From the NCBI GenBank assembly GCA_022843565.1, contig JALHNK010000002.1, positions 1 through 64,000 of the forward strand: a DNA stretch of 64,000 nt. Reading direction: 5' to 3'. The translations under genes and the position numbers were made by a program. The notes beneath the pieces are model-generated. The model was not told the DNA's origin. It worked only from the letters and a program-made list of their open reading frames with translations, and made no database searches. Numbering within the stretch: position 1 is the first letter of the stretch; each line of letters starts with the position of its first letter. This document shows positions 27,952 to 36,334 of the stretch, one piece after another. The DNA is from Phycisphaerales bacterium (GTDB lineage Bacteria > Planctomycetota > Phycisphaerae > Phycisphaerales > UBA1924).

Positions 27952-28878
27952 TCAGGCCCGACGACGGCGAGCGGCCATGAGTCCGCCGATGGAGAGGAGC
28001 GCCGCCGCGCCGGGGGCGGGGATCACGGGCTGGGCGCCGTTGCGGCCGATGCCCAGGGCGCTGCTGACGGTGACGGACGAATCGGGGGCGATCGTCAGGC
28101 GCCACTGCATCACGGCGGCGTTGTCCGCGGCGGCGAGGCCGCCGGCGTTGAGATCGGGAATGAAGTTGTCAACGCTGGTGTCAGTCATCTGGCCGTTGAT
28201 GGCACCGAAGGCACCGGCGCCGGCGCCGTTGGCACCGAAGCCAGCGAAGAGCGCCGACCACGGGCCGCCGGCGGCGGTCGTGTCGCTGATCGACCAGATG
28301 CGGTTGCCGCCGCTGGTGTCCAGCGGGGCGTAGATATCGCCGCCGAAGTTCGGTGAGTTGGCGCCGAGGTCGATGTCGTAGGCGTTGAAGAGGTCGATGG
28401 AGATGGCGCTGCCCGAGGTGTTGGTGATCTGGAGCGAGCTGAGCAGCAGGGCGCTGTCAACGCCGGTGCTCAGGACGGTGAAGGACATGGTGGCGGCGGT
28501 GCCGGCGACGGGGCTCGGGGCGGTGGCGCCGGGGCCGATGAGGTTGCCGAAGTCCCAGGTGGCCTGGTTGGTGCCGGTGAGCGTGCGGCCGGTAGCGTTG
28601 GCCAGGTGGCGCTCGCGGGTATCGCCGGAGATGCGGTAGTACCAGTTGCCGCTGAAGATCTGGCGGTTAGCGGCGGTGGCGGGGGCGCCGCTGAGCTGGA
28701 AGTTCATGGAAACGTTGCCGCTCGCAGTCGAGCTGGTGGGAAGGGTGCCGGTACCGCCGGCGGTGTAATCGAAGATGGCGGTGCCGTCGGTGAGACGGGC
28801 GCCGGTGTTCTGGGCGGTGGCGGTACCCGCGGCCAACAGGATCGACGAGATAGCCACAATCGCGATGCGACTCTTCAT
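27952..28878 (-). CDS. Exported protein with PEP-CTERM-like tail
   Basis: 308 residues from the ATG at 28878 (GAGGAG upstream). A signal peptide ends near AGTATAQ. The body is beta-rich and Thr/Ser/Gly/Asn-rich, with no enzyme motif. The tail IPAPGAAALLSIGGLMAA followed by RRRRA is the same PAPG-type sorting signal as in the 16751 protein: motif, hydrophobic helix, Arg cluster. It is expected to be processed by an exosortase-like enzyme encoded elsewhere. Function unknown. Confidence 0.75.
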   Translation of the reverse strand: MKSRIAIVAISSILLAAGTATAQNTGARLTDGTAIFDYTAGGTGTLPTSSTASGNVSMNFQLSGAPATAANRQIFSGNWYYRISGDTRERHLANATGRTLTGTNQATWDFGNLIGPGATAPSPVAGTAATMSFTVLSTGVDSALLLSSLQITNTSGSAISIDLFNAYDIDLGANSPNFGGDIYAPLDTSGGNRIWSISDTTAAGGPWSALFAGFGANGAGAGAFGAINGQMTDTSVDNFIPDLNAGGLAAADNAAVMQWRLTIAPDSSVTVSSALGIGRNGAQPVIPAPGAAALLSIGGLMAARRRRA

Positions 28879-28943
28879 GGGGACACTCCTCTTTCTGGTT
28901 CGGGGCGGTCGAGAGAGATCCACCGCCGAACCAACATCTCTTT

Positions 28944-28986
28944 GTCAACGCGTGCTGATCACAGTCAGCACATCTCCTCAGTTGAC
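28944..28986. promoter_or_regulatory. Nested inverted repeats upstream of the PEP-CTERM-like gene
   Basis: GTGCTGA (28952-28958) and TCAGCAC (28965-28971) form an inner inverted repeat with a 6-nt spacer. GTCAAC (28944-28949) and GTTGAC (28981-28986) form an outer pair. They lie in the 317-nt divergent gap (28879-29195), 66-108 nt before the start at 28878, and could be an operator or an RNA hairpin. Nothing else was seen in the gap. Confidence 0.4.
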
Positions 28987-29195
28987 GAGTTGAACATAGT
29001 GGATTTTCCGGGGTGTGCCAGTCTCTCCGCACAAATTACCCTGATCTGCGGCCGGTAATCACCGGAAGCGCGACGGGCGGTCGGGTTTCGAGACCCGGGC
29101 GAGCCAGACTTCGTACACACTGGGGGGTTTCGGTGTCAGATCGGCGGGACCGGCGAGCCGATAACGGCGCCTCGCGGATCCGTACACTCCATTCC

Positions 29196-31121
29196 ATGCC
29201 CGTCCTCCTGCGATCTTTGTTGCGACTTGGCCCGATCAACCCGATCGCGGTGCGGCTTGTCCATAACGGCTCGCGCCGGGCCAAGCACCTGTACTTGCGG
29301 CTTGCGTATCTGGGCGTCCTGATCGCGGTGCTGCTGTGGGCGCTGGTGATCAACGTCAAGGCGGACGAGATGTCGTTTCGTGAGCTGGCGTCGGCCGGGG
29401 CGCTGAGTTTTCAGGCGATCGCGTACTTGCAGATCGCGCTGATCTGTGTCCTGGCGCCGGTGTTTATGGCCGGGGCGATTGCGCAGGAGGCGGACCCGCA
29501 GACGTGGGACATTTTGCTGACCACGCCGCTGGGAGCGGCGGAGATCGTGCTTGGGAACCTGATCGGGCGGTTGTTTTTCATTCTGGCGTTGCTGCTGGCG
29601 AGTCTGCCGCTGTTCGCGGTGACGCAGTATTTCGGCGGTGTGTCTGGCGAGACGATCCTCTCGAGCTACGCGATCGCGGCGTGCGCCGCGGTCGTGGTGG
29701 GGTGCGCCGCGGTGGCGTTGAGCGTGAGCCGCGTGGTGGGCAAGCGGGCGGTGTTTACGTTTTATGTCTCGGTGGTGAGCTTCATCGTGCTCACACTGGG
29801 CTGTGACGGGGTGATGGGCGGCGGGACGACGGTGACGTACTTCACGGCGCTCAACCCGTTCCTCTCGGTGCGGGCGCTGCTGGATTCGACGGGCTATGCG
29901 TCGATGCCGATCGAGCAGGCGGCGGGGTGGGATCGGTGGTTCCTGGTCGCGCCGGTGCAGACGTTTTGTGCGTTGTCGGGGATCGTCAGCGTGCTGCTGA
30001 TCGGCGCGAGCATCATCACCGTTCGCATCGGCGGGATCGCGGGCGTGGGTGGGCTTGGCGGGTCCAGCGGGCGCGGGAGCAATGCCGATGGCAGCGCTCG
30101 GGCGCCGTGGTATCGCCGGATGCTCGGGTTCGCCGCGGCGGGGGCGCAGACGCGGGCGGCGCGTCATGTGTGGACGAATCCGATCTCGTGGCGCGAGGCG
30201 GCCTCGCGGAACGCGACCTTCGGGCGGACGGCGTCGCGCTGGGGGTTCCTGATTGCGGGCGTCGGGTTTGGTGCGGCGCTGGTGGTGTTGCTGCACCTTG
30301 GGCGGCTGTCGCCGGGGACGTTCCGCACGGTGATGCTGTTCACGGTGGTGGGGGAGTTGGCGGTGATCACGCTGGTGGCGATCAACATGGCGGCCACGAG
30401 TGTGAGCCGCGAGCGGGAAGATGGGACGCTGGATTTGCTTCTGACGACGCCAATCACGCCGAGCCAGTATCTGACGGGCAAGCTGCGCGGGATGGTGTAT
30501 TACCTGCTGCCGATGCTGGCGGTGCCGCTGGCGACGTTGGGGATGGCGGGGGCGTATTCGTTCGTGGGCGAGGTGGGCGGGCTGGGCGATCCGAACCCCA
30601 TCGGCGTGACGTACACGATGTCCGCGTCGTCGAGCCCGTGGGGCGGCGGCGGCGCGGCGGTCGCTGCGACGAGCGTTGCGCCGCTGGTGCTGGCCGAGGC
30701 GTTCATCGTCGCGACGCTGGTGACGCTGCCGTTCATGGCGCTGTGCGTGATGGTGGGGATGTACATGAGCCTGCGGAGCAAGGGGACGCTGGGTGCGGTG
30801 GTGTGGTCGGTGGGCGTGATGTCGGTGGTCGCCGGCTTCGTCGGGCTGTGCGCGTGGAACGCGGCGTACTCCGTGCCGGTGCTCGGGAGCGTGCTTGGCG
30901 CGCTGAGCCCGGCGTCCGCGGCCTACGCGCTGATCTACCCGGAACTGGCAATGTTCGGAACCGCCGGCGCCGAACGATCCGGCATGAGCGCCGCGCGCAC
31001 GGGGCTGTTCATCGGCGCGCTGATCTCGGCGGCGGCCCACATCGCGGTGGTCTACGGCATGCGCTCGGCCATGACGCGGAACTTTGACATGACGGTGCGG
31101 AAGCTGGCGGGGATGAAGTAG
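29196..31121 (+). CDS. Double ABC-2 type permease-like membrane protein
   Basis: 641 residues from the ATG at 29196. About 12 hydrophobic segments fall in two halves. Each half carries the ABC-2 permease landmark: EADPQTWDILLTTPLG in the first, EREDGTLDLLLTTPITPSQY in the second, each followed by the K/N-L-x-G-R helix. It resembles two fused permease subunits of the kind annotated as multi-copper-enzyme-maturation or gliding-type ABC systems. The Gly/Ser-rich linker between halves is at about 280-300. No cognate ATPase is adjacent (the MalK-type ATPase at 26731 belongs to another class). Substrate unknown. Confidence 0.8.
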   Translation: MPVLLRSLLRLGPINPIAVRLVHNGSRRAKHLYLRLAYLGVLIAVLLWALVINVKADEMSFRELASAGALSFQAIAYLQIALICVLAPVFMAGAIAQEADPQTWDILLTTPLGAAEIVLGNLIGRLFFILALLLASLPLFAVTQYFGGVSGETILSSYAIAACAAVVVGCAAVALSVSRVVGKRAVFTFYVSVVSFIVLTLGCDGVMGGGTTVTYFTALNPFLSVRALLDSTGYASMPIEQAAGWDRWFLVAPVQTFCALSGIVSVLLIGASIITVRIGGIAGVGGLGGSSGRGSNADGSARAPWYRRMLGFAAAGAQTRAARHVWTNPISWREAASRNATFGRTASRWGFLIAGVGFGAALVVLLHLGRLSPGTFRTVMLFTVVGELAVITLVAINMAATSVSREREDGTLDLLLTTPITPSQYLTGKLRGMVYYLLPMLAVPLATLGMAGAYSFVGEVGGLGDPNPIGVTYTMSASSSPWGGGGAAVAATSVAPLVLAEAFIVATLVTLPFMALCVMVGMYMSLRSKGTLGAVVWSVGVMSVVAGFVGLCAWNAAYSVPVLGSVLGALSPASAAYALIYPELAMFGTAGAERSGMSAARTGLFIGALISAAAHIAVVYGMRSAMTRNFDMTVRKLAGMK

Positions 31122-31128
31122 GCGGGCG

Positions 31129-31163
31129 TCGGCAATCGGGATTCGGCAATCGGCAATCGTGGA
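31129..31163. repeat. Heptamer array (TCGGCAA words), left arm of an inverted repeat
   Basis: TCGG occurs at 31129, 31136, 31143 and 31150, with TCGT at 31157: exact 7-nt steps. Bases 31144-31164 form a perfect 21-nt inverted match to 31219-31239, so the array is also the left arm of a long hairpin. Confidence 0.8.
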
Positions 31164-31179
31164 AGGCAGAATGCCAAGA

Positions 31180-31215
31180 CCCCGGCGCAAGATGTGCCGG
31201 GGCCTTTTCGTTTTG
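31180..31215 (+). terminator. Intrinsic terminator of the ABC-2 permease gene
   Basis: CCCCGGC (31180-31186) pairs with GCCGGGG (31196-31202), followed by CCTTTTCGTTTT. It sits inside the loop of the larger 21-bp inverted repeat made by the flanking heptamer arrays. Confidence 0.75.
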
Positions 31216-31218
31216 GCT

Positions 31219-31266
31219 TTCCACGATTGCCGATTGCCGCTCGTCGATTGCCGATTGCCGATTGCC
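31219..31266. repeat. Heptamer array (CGATTGC words), right arm of the inverted repeat
   Basis: CGATTGC starts at 31224, 31231, 31245, 31252 and 31259, with the variant CGCTCGT at 31238, so six units follow in exact 7-nt register. The array ends a few bases before the stop of the convergent gene at 31273. Confidence 0.85.
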
Positions 31267-31272
31267 GCCCCC

Positions 31273-32229
31273 TCACCTTTCGCGACTGGCGGCGATCCAC
31301 TGGGCGCGTTGCTCGGGGGTGAGCAGGGCGAAGATCTTTCGGGTGGTTTCGGCGCGGGCTTCGGGCGTGGGCTCGCCGCCGGGGTTGGCGGCGCCGCCTT
31401 GGCGGAGGATCTCGCGGATCTTCTCCTCGAGTTCGGGCGTTGCGCCGATGGCTTTCATCATGGCGTCGGCGCGCTGCGTGCGGTCTTGCACCGTGGAGCG
31501 CAGCGACCGGCCGATCTCGCGCATGGTGAGCATGGATTCACGCCGGCGCGCGTCAAACGCTGGGGGCGTCGCGGCTTGGTCGCCGAGCCGGCGGCGCGGG
31601 CGCGCTTCGGGTGAACCAGCGGCGGGCGTGGCCCCGCGCATCGAGTCTTCGCCGTCGGCGGCGCCCGGGGACTTGGCCGGGGCGCGGTCGGCGACCTCGG
31701 CCTTGGTGTACTCGTCCAGCAGGCTGGTGAACACGGCTTTGTTTTCCGTGCCGAGAAGACCGGACACGCGCTCGCTCAGCGGCGGCTCGAAGAGATCCGG
31801 CTCGGCCTGGCGCAGCTCGCGGATCTTGGTCATGGCCTTGGCACGCTCGCCGCTCTGGCTGTCGCCTTGGATGTCCAGGAACAACGTGTAGTGCTTCTGG
31901 AGCACCTGGTTCACGCGCGTGGCCCGATCGCTCCGCAGCGTGTCGATCGCGGCCTTCTCCGTCGGCGTGAGCTTCAGCAGGTCGATCGCGGCGTACTCCG
32001 GGCGCGTCTCCAGCGGGATGAGCTTGCCCGCGAAGTCGCGCGTGATGAGCGTCGGCTTCGGGGGTGTCGCGGTGGCGGGCTTGATCGAGGGGCCGCCCAT
32101 CGGGTTCGCCGGCTCCACCGCCGGCGCGGGCGGTGACGATGCCGGCGCGGGTGCCGGATCTTCGGCGAGCGCCGCTGAGGACACGAGGGTGCCGGCGATG
32201 ACGAGAGTCGCGAGGATTCGTGCGGGCAT
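31273..32229 (-). CDS. Exported Ala/Pro-rich protein, paralogue of 58853-59860
   Basis: 318 residues with a signal peptide (cut near SSAALA) and GGAG ahead of the start. An Ala/Pro linker is followed by a mostly helical domain beginning LITRDFAGKLIPLETRPEYA and continuing through repeated charged helices. The same opening (LIKRDAAGKVIRLTVPTEE) is found in the exported protein at 58853. The C-terminal part has KIREILRQGGAANPGGEPTP and LTPEQRAQW, a motif common in periplasmic helical proteins such as Spy/CpxP-like ones. Function unknown. Confidence 0.65.
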   Translation of the reverse strand: MPARILATLVIAGTLVSSAALAEDPAPAPASSPPAPAVEPANPMGGPSIKPATATPPKPTLITRDFAGKLIPLETRPEYAAIDLLKLTPTEKAAIDTLRSDRATRVNQVLQKHYTLFLDIQGDSQSGERAKAMTKIRELRQAEPDLFEPPLSERVSGLLGTENKAVFTSLLDEYTKAEVADRAPAKSPGAADGEDSMRGATPAAGSPEARPRRRLGDQAATPPAFDARRRESMLTMREIGRSLRSTVQDRTQRADAMMKAIGATPELEEKIREILRQGGAANPGGEPTPEARAETTRKIFALLTPEQRAQWIAASRER

Positions 32230-32372
32230 GTTCGGCTCCGGTTGGCACGATCGGATCGTCGTGCGTCAGACGACAAACGTCGCAGCGCCGGGCGTATTGC
32301 AGCCGCGGGCGCGGCGGCGAGGCGAGCATCCGGCGGCCGAGAACCATCGCCGTCGGACGGCGCGTTGATTGA

Positions 32373-32918
32373 TCAGAAGACGGAGCGGAAGCCCAGGGCA
32401 CGCCGGAGGTCGGCGATCTGGCCGGTGTGGAAGCCGTTGTGGAAGATCATGCGGCTGACGAGTTGCCAGAGGGGCATCTGCTGGCCGGAGCCCCAGGGCA
32501 CGAGCTGATCGAGGGTGGCGTCATCGGCGGAGCGGATGCAGTTTGCGAGGCGGTCGATGGCGCGGTTGTAGATCTCGGTGCAGCGGGCGAGGGTGGGGAA
32601 GCGGTCGTGGCGCTCTTCGGGGCGGCTGCCGAAGGCGACGGCCTCGCGGTCGAAGACGCCGCGATCGCGCGAGCCGCCGGTGCCGTCGCCGGTGATGAAG
32701 TCCGAGGCGGGCAGCTCGCCTTGATCGAACATGGAGGCGACGCGGTGCATGGTCAGTGCGCAGTGGCCCAGGATCCACGCGAGGTGGTTCGGCAGGTCGG
32801 GGGTCTGGCGGACGTGCGTGACGTCGTTGAAGCCCGCGAGGTAGCGTGCGGTGAGAGCCTTGGTTGATGCGACGGCGTCGGCGAGGATCACGGCGCGGGG
32901 CGATGGGGCGGTGCTCAT
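32373..32918 (-). CDS. DinB/YfiT-like putative metalloenzyme
   Basis: 181 residues from the ATG at 32918; the upstream open frame to 33284 is non-coding in style. A four-helix DinB fold is suggested by NHLAWILGHCALTMHR in the first half and MIFHNGFHTGQIADLRRALG at the end. The three metal ligands typical of the superfamily would be the first-half His and the two His of HNGFH. Members are thiol-dependent S-transferases or metal-dependent hydrolases. This is unrelated to DNA polymerase IV of the same name. Role unknown. Confidence 0.78.
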   Translation of the reverse strand: MSTAPSPRAVILADAVASTKALTARYLAGFNDVTHVRQTPDLPNHLAWILGHCALTMHRVASMFDQGELPASDFITGDGTGGSRDRGVFDREAVAFGSRPEERHDRFPTLARCTEIYNRAIDRLANCIRSADDATLDQLVPWGSGQQMPLWQLVSRMIFHNGFHTGQIADLRRALGFRSVF

Positions 32919-32947
32919 GGCCAAGCGTAGACGGAGCGCGTCGGTCT

Positions 32948-33454
32948 CTAGGGGTGCGGGGAGTGCGGCAGGAGCGGCGGCGGTGGGGGGGTTGGGGAGT
33001 TCGGGGAGGTCGGGGGGGGTAGGGGCGATGGCGGGCCGGTCCGCACCGGGGTGCGCCGCGCCTCGGGGAGGTTCAACTGTTCGAGCTCGGGCGCGGGGTC
33101 GGTGGTGTGCGCGTTGGCGCGGTTGAGCTCGGCGATGCTGGCGTTCTGGGGCGTTTGCGCGGGATCGGGCACCGGGGCCGCGGGCGCAGCGGCCAGCGGC
33201 CGCTCGTGGTCGTGCGGCGGCGCGGAGTTTCGGGCGCTGATCGTGAGCGCGGCGCTGATGATCGTGGCGCCGAGGATCAGGCACGCGGCGATGGCCAGAC
33301 CCTTTCCGGCCAGGGCGGCGCGGCGCCGCACGCGCGCGTGGCGCAGCTCGAGGCGGATGTCGTCGTCCATCGGGATCTCGGTGCTGGCGGCGCGGGCGCG
33401 CCGGCCGAGGTCGGCGAGTTCTTGTGTCAGGATTTGCAGGGGGTCTTCACGCAT
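32948..33454 (-). CDS. Single-pass membrane protein, putative anti-sigma factor
   Basis: 168 residues from the ATG at 33454, with GGAGG upstream. The cytoplasmic N-terminus (about 1-50) is charged and helical (LQILTQELADLGRRARA), one membrane segment lies at about 54-77 (LAIAACLILGATIISAAL), and the outer part is Pro-rich and ends in a long Pro/Ser/His tail. The start overlaps the end of the ECF sigma gene by 8 nt, so the two are translationally coupled. Size, topology and coupling fit an anti-sigma factor, but no zinc-binding HxxxCxxC motif is present. Confidence 0.65.
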   Translation of the reverse strand: MREDPLQILTQELADLGRRARAASTEIPMDDDIRLELRHARVRRRAALAGKGLAIAACLILGATIISAALTISARNSAPPHDHERPLAAAPAAPVPDPAQTPQNASIAELNRANAHTTDPAPELEQLNLPEARRTPVRTGPPSPLPPPTSPNSPTPPPPPLLPHSPHP

Positions 33455-34085
33455 GGCGGGTTCCTCCACGGGCCGGAGGCGGGGTGGCAGGGCGATCAAC
33501 GAACGGCAGGGTGATCGGTGGCGGCGGGGGCGGCGCGGCGGAGTGCGCATCGCCGGCGGTCATCAGTTTGCGAAGGGCTAGTAGCGCCGATTGATACCGC
33601 GACGCGCCGGTGGTGCGGGGCTCGTCCAGTGCCATCGCGATCTGATCGAACGTGAGGCCGGCGACGTGCCTGAGAACGAGAACCTCACGATGGTCGTCGC
33701 TGAGGCGATTGATCCAGAGGGCAAGCTCGCCGAGCGCGACCGGCGGCTGGGTGCTCGGCACCGCTTCGGATCGCTCTTGCGCCGCGGCGAGCTGTCTGCG
33801 GCGGAGGCGGCCCTCGCCGCGAGCGTGGTTGTAGAGCTCGTTGCGGGCGGTGCGGAGGAGCCAGGGGCCGACCTCGCGAACTTCCATGATTTGAGAGCGT
33901 GGGCACTTGAGAATCTTGAGGAAGACGTCTTGCGTGATGTCGTCGGCGAGCTGTGCGCCGCCGCCGAGGACAAGGGCGAAGGCGCGAACGCGCGGGGCCC
34001 AAGCGAGCCACAGCCAGCGGGCGGCGGCGTCATCGCCGGCGTGCATGGCGCGGAGCATGGCGAGATCGGAGAGGGTGTCTTTCAA
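33447..34085 (-). CDS. ECF-family RNA polymerase sigma factor
   Basis: 212 residues. Region 2 is visible as ITQDVFLKILKCPRS and VGPWLLRTARNELYNHAR; region 4 as RLSDDHREVLVLRHVAGLTFDQIAMALDEP. The 30-residue C-terminus is Pro/Thr-rich and beyond the usual domain. The frame opens with TTG at 34085, and an ATG at 34058 is an alternative; neither has a clear ribosome site. The overlap with the membrane protein downstream suggests a sigma/anti-sigma pair responding to an envelope signal. No target promoter could be named. Confidence 0.88.
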   Translation of the reverse strand: MKDTLSDLAMLRAMHAGDDAAARWLWLAWAPRVRAFALVLGGGAQLADDITQDVFLKILKCPRSQIMEVREVGPWLLRTARNELYNHARGEGRLRRRQLAAAQERSEAVPSTQPPVALGELALWINRLSDDHREVLVLRHVAGLTFDQIAMALDEPRTTGASRYQSALLALRKLMTAGDAHSAAPPPPPPITLPFVDRPATPPPARGGTRHA

Positions 34086-34090
34086 GTTGC

Positions 34091-34118
34091 CAAATGGTCA
34101 AATTTCCAAATTGCCAAA
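34091..34118. repeat. Octamer array (nnnCCAAA words)
   Basis: CAAA occurs at 34091, 34099, 34107 and 34115, an exact 8-nt period, in an AT-rich patch between the exported-protein stop at 34151 and the ECF sigma start at 34085. Confidence 0.7.
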
Positions 34119-34150
34119 CTTCGGACGATGAGTTGGGGGCAATGCGCGAG

Positions 34151-35305
34151 TTAGGGTTTGATGCCGAGTTGTTCGAGGGTCTTCGCTGGGCGCGGAGGTG
34201 GGAGGTCGTTTGGTGGGGTGTAGTTCTCAAGGGCCGTGATCGTTTGGGCGATGGTGGCGAGGGCCTTTGTTTCGCCCTGCTTTGCCCGGGTCACGGTGGG
34301 GCCGAAGATCTGTGTGAAAGTGCCGAACTCACCCGCCTCGGCCCTCTTTTCGAGCGCGGCGAGGGCGGCAGCGGCGTCGGCGCCGGCGGTTGTCCACGCG
34401 GCGACGAGCGCGTCAAAGAACGCGTCCTGCTGCTTCAGCTCCGCGACCAGAGCCTCTTCGCTGAGAGCCTTGACGGTCGGTGCCGTGTCCTTGCCGAGCA
34501 TTGCGCCGAGCGCCTTCCACACGCGGCGGGGATCGGCCCGCTCGGCCTGCACCTTGTCCGTGATCCATCGCAACAAGTTTCGCTCGTTGATGTTGATCGA
34601 AGCCCGGAAGCCGAGTGCGTCGGGCTCTTGCATGGCCCGAAGATCGGTGAGCATCGCTTCGCGTGAGTGGGCGTCGAGCCGCTTGAGTTCGATCATCGCG
34701 CTCGCATCCTCGCACGCGGCGGAGACGACGGCCGCCGCGACGAGGCTGGAGATGAGCAGTCGCTGGGCGGCGGTGTGGCGTGCCAGTCGGATCGTCGCGA
34801 CGACGCAATCGCCGGCGCGTCGAACGTCCGGCGGCGTTTCCTGGAGCGCACTGGCGGCGGTGGTGCGGAGCAGTCGGGTCGAGAAGCGGACGAGACCGAG
34901 CTCGGGGAGTAGCGCGCCGACGCCCTGGGAATACTCAACACCCCAATCGGCGTCGGGCTTCGCGGCGGCGCGAAGGAGCATCTCGGTGGTGTCCGAGAGG
35001 TCCATCGCGGCTTGGGTGGCTTTCTCTTGGAGCTTCTCTTTGACCGAGGCGGGGGCAACACTCGAGAGCGCGTCGCGGTAGGCGGGGGGGCTCAGGCTCC
35101 AGGCGCGCCAGTAGCCGAGCACGGCGTTGGTGGATTCTGGAATCGCCGGCTGAGCAGGCGGTGCCGACTGTGCCGGCGCGGGGGGCTGCGTGGCCACTGG
35201 CTCGGCGGCGAGCGCAGCGAGATTGCCGGCGGCCAAGAGCGTCGCGACCACGCTCAGGGCCTGAAATCGGGAACGGGTGCGCGGGCCGGTGCGAATGAAC
35301 ATCAT
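34151..35305 (-). CDS. Exported helical protein of unknown function
   Basis: 384 residues from the tandem ATG ATG at 35305; the longer open frame upstream to 35977 runs antisense to the HTH-receiver gene and is not coding. A signal peptide ends near NLAALAAEP, followed by a Pro/Gln/Ala linker and a mostly helical body of about 300 residues with no recognised motif. Ends LEQLGIKP. It precedes the ECF sigma gene on the same strand, separated by the octamer array, so cotranscription is possible. Confidence 0.65.
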   Translation of the reverse strand: MMFIRTGPRTRSRFQALSVVATLLAAGNLAALAAEPVATQPPAPAQSAPPAQPAIPESTNAVLGYWRAWSLSPPAYRDALSSVAPASVKEKLQEKATQAAMDLSDTTEMLLRAAAKPDADWGVEYSQGVGALLPELGLVRFSTRLLRTTAASALQETPPDVRRAGDCVVATIRLARHTAAQRLLISSLVAAAVVSAACEDASAMIELKRLDAHSREAMLTDLRAMQEPDALGFRASININERNLLRWITDKVQAERADPRRVWKALGAMLGKDTAPTVKALSEEALVAELKQQDAFFDALVAAWTTAGADAAAALAALEKRAEAGEFGTFTQIFGPTVTRAKQGETKALATIAQTITALENYTPPNDLPPPRPAKTLEQLGIKP

Positions 35306-35591
35306 GCGGTTGCCCCAGGAAAACCAGCGGGTGAATGGCTCAAAGAAGAGACACCGCGGACATGAGAGTGTACGGGCGGATCGACTTCTCGGCGGGGTCG
35401 AGAACACACGGTGTGCGTCCGAAACGCCGCGTGAGAAGCGGGATAAACGGGCTTGGGCGTTCTGGTCAGACGTGCGGATGGGCTGGTGTGGGCGGCGGCG
35501 TGAAGTTGGGAGAAATGGGGGACGATGCCAGAGCGGCACCGAGCGGGCGTGACGCGGGGAGCGTCGGCGGCGGGGCGAGAGGAGCGATCCG

Positions 35592-36194
35592 ATGACCAAT
35601 GGCACGATGCAGGGCAGCAAGTGGGCCGAGAAGCGGATTTTCACCACCGGCGAGGCGGCGGAGATCTGCAAGGTCTCGCAGCAGACCATCATCCGGTGCT
35701 TTGACGCCGGGCGTCTGGGGGGCTTTCGCGTGCCGGGGAGCAAGTTCCGCCGCATCCCGCGTGCGGAGCTGATCAAGTTCATGCAGGGCAACGACATCCC
35801 GACGGACGTGCTGGAAGCGGTCGCGACCAAGCGCGTACTGGTGGTGGACGACGACGCGGCGATCGTGGAGTTGTTCCAGGACCTCTTGAGCCGCGACGGT
35901 CGGTGGACGGTTCGCAGCGCCGCGACGGGGTACGACGCGGGGATGCTGACTGAGAGCTTCCGCCCGCACGCGATCATCCTGGACTACATGCTGCCGGACG
36001 TGAACGGCAACATCGTGTGCCGTCGGATCCGCGAGAACCCGGAGTTTGCGGACACGAAGATCATCATCGTGTCGGGCGTGGTGAACCAGGCGGAGATCGA
36101 CGACCTGCTCAAGAGCGGCGCCGACGAGTTCATCAAGAAGCCGTTCAACATCCAGCAGCTCATGCAGAAGCTGACGTCGCTCGTTGGCATCTGA
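35592..36194 (+). CDS. HTH-receiver protein (excisionase-type HTH followed by REC)
   Basis: 200 residues with GGAG upstream. The N-terminal domain (about 14-70) is an excisionase/MerR-like winged helix (TTGEAAEICKVSQQTIIRCF, GGFRVPGSKFRRI, AELIKFM). The C-terminal receiver (about 80-198) has VLVVDDDAAI, phosphoacceptor Asp in AIILDYMLPDVNG, and the conserved Lys in DEFIKKPFN. Output domain before receiver is the reverse of most DNA-binding response regulators. The HDOD-kinase gene follows 140 nt later and is a possible cognate kinase. Confidence 0.88.
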   Translation: MTNGTMQGSKWAEKRIFTTGEAAEICKVSQQTIIRCFDAGRLGGFRVPGSKFRRIPRAELIKFMQGNDIPTDVLEAVATKRVLVVDDDAAIVELFQDLLSRDGRWTVRSAATGYDAGMLTESFRPHAIILDYMLPDVNGNIVCRRIRENPEFADTKIIIVSGVVNQAEIDDLLKSGADEFIKKPFNIQQLMQKLTSLVGI

Positions 36195-36334
36195 TGTCTG
36201 GCGTGGCGCTTCGCGCACGCCCGCGGCATGTGCGCCCGCGATCGGGCGTGGCTGTGGCGTGTGTTCGTGTCGCGCGCTTCGTGTGACCGGCGGCAATCCA
36301 TCTGACAGGCGAGAAGACCCGGGGCAAGGAAGGC

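Noticed and set aside
29136-31190. Long open frame on the minus strand (684 codons)
   Set aside because: Antisense to the ABC-2 permease gene. The His/Arg/Gln-rich translation is typical of a shadow frame.
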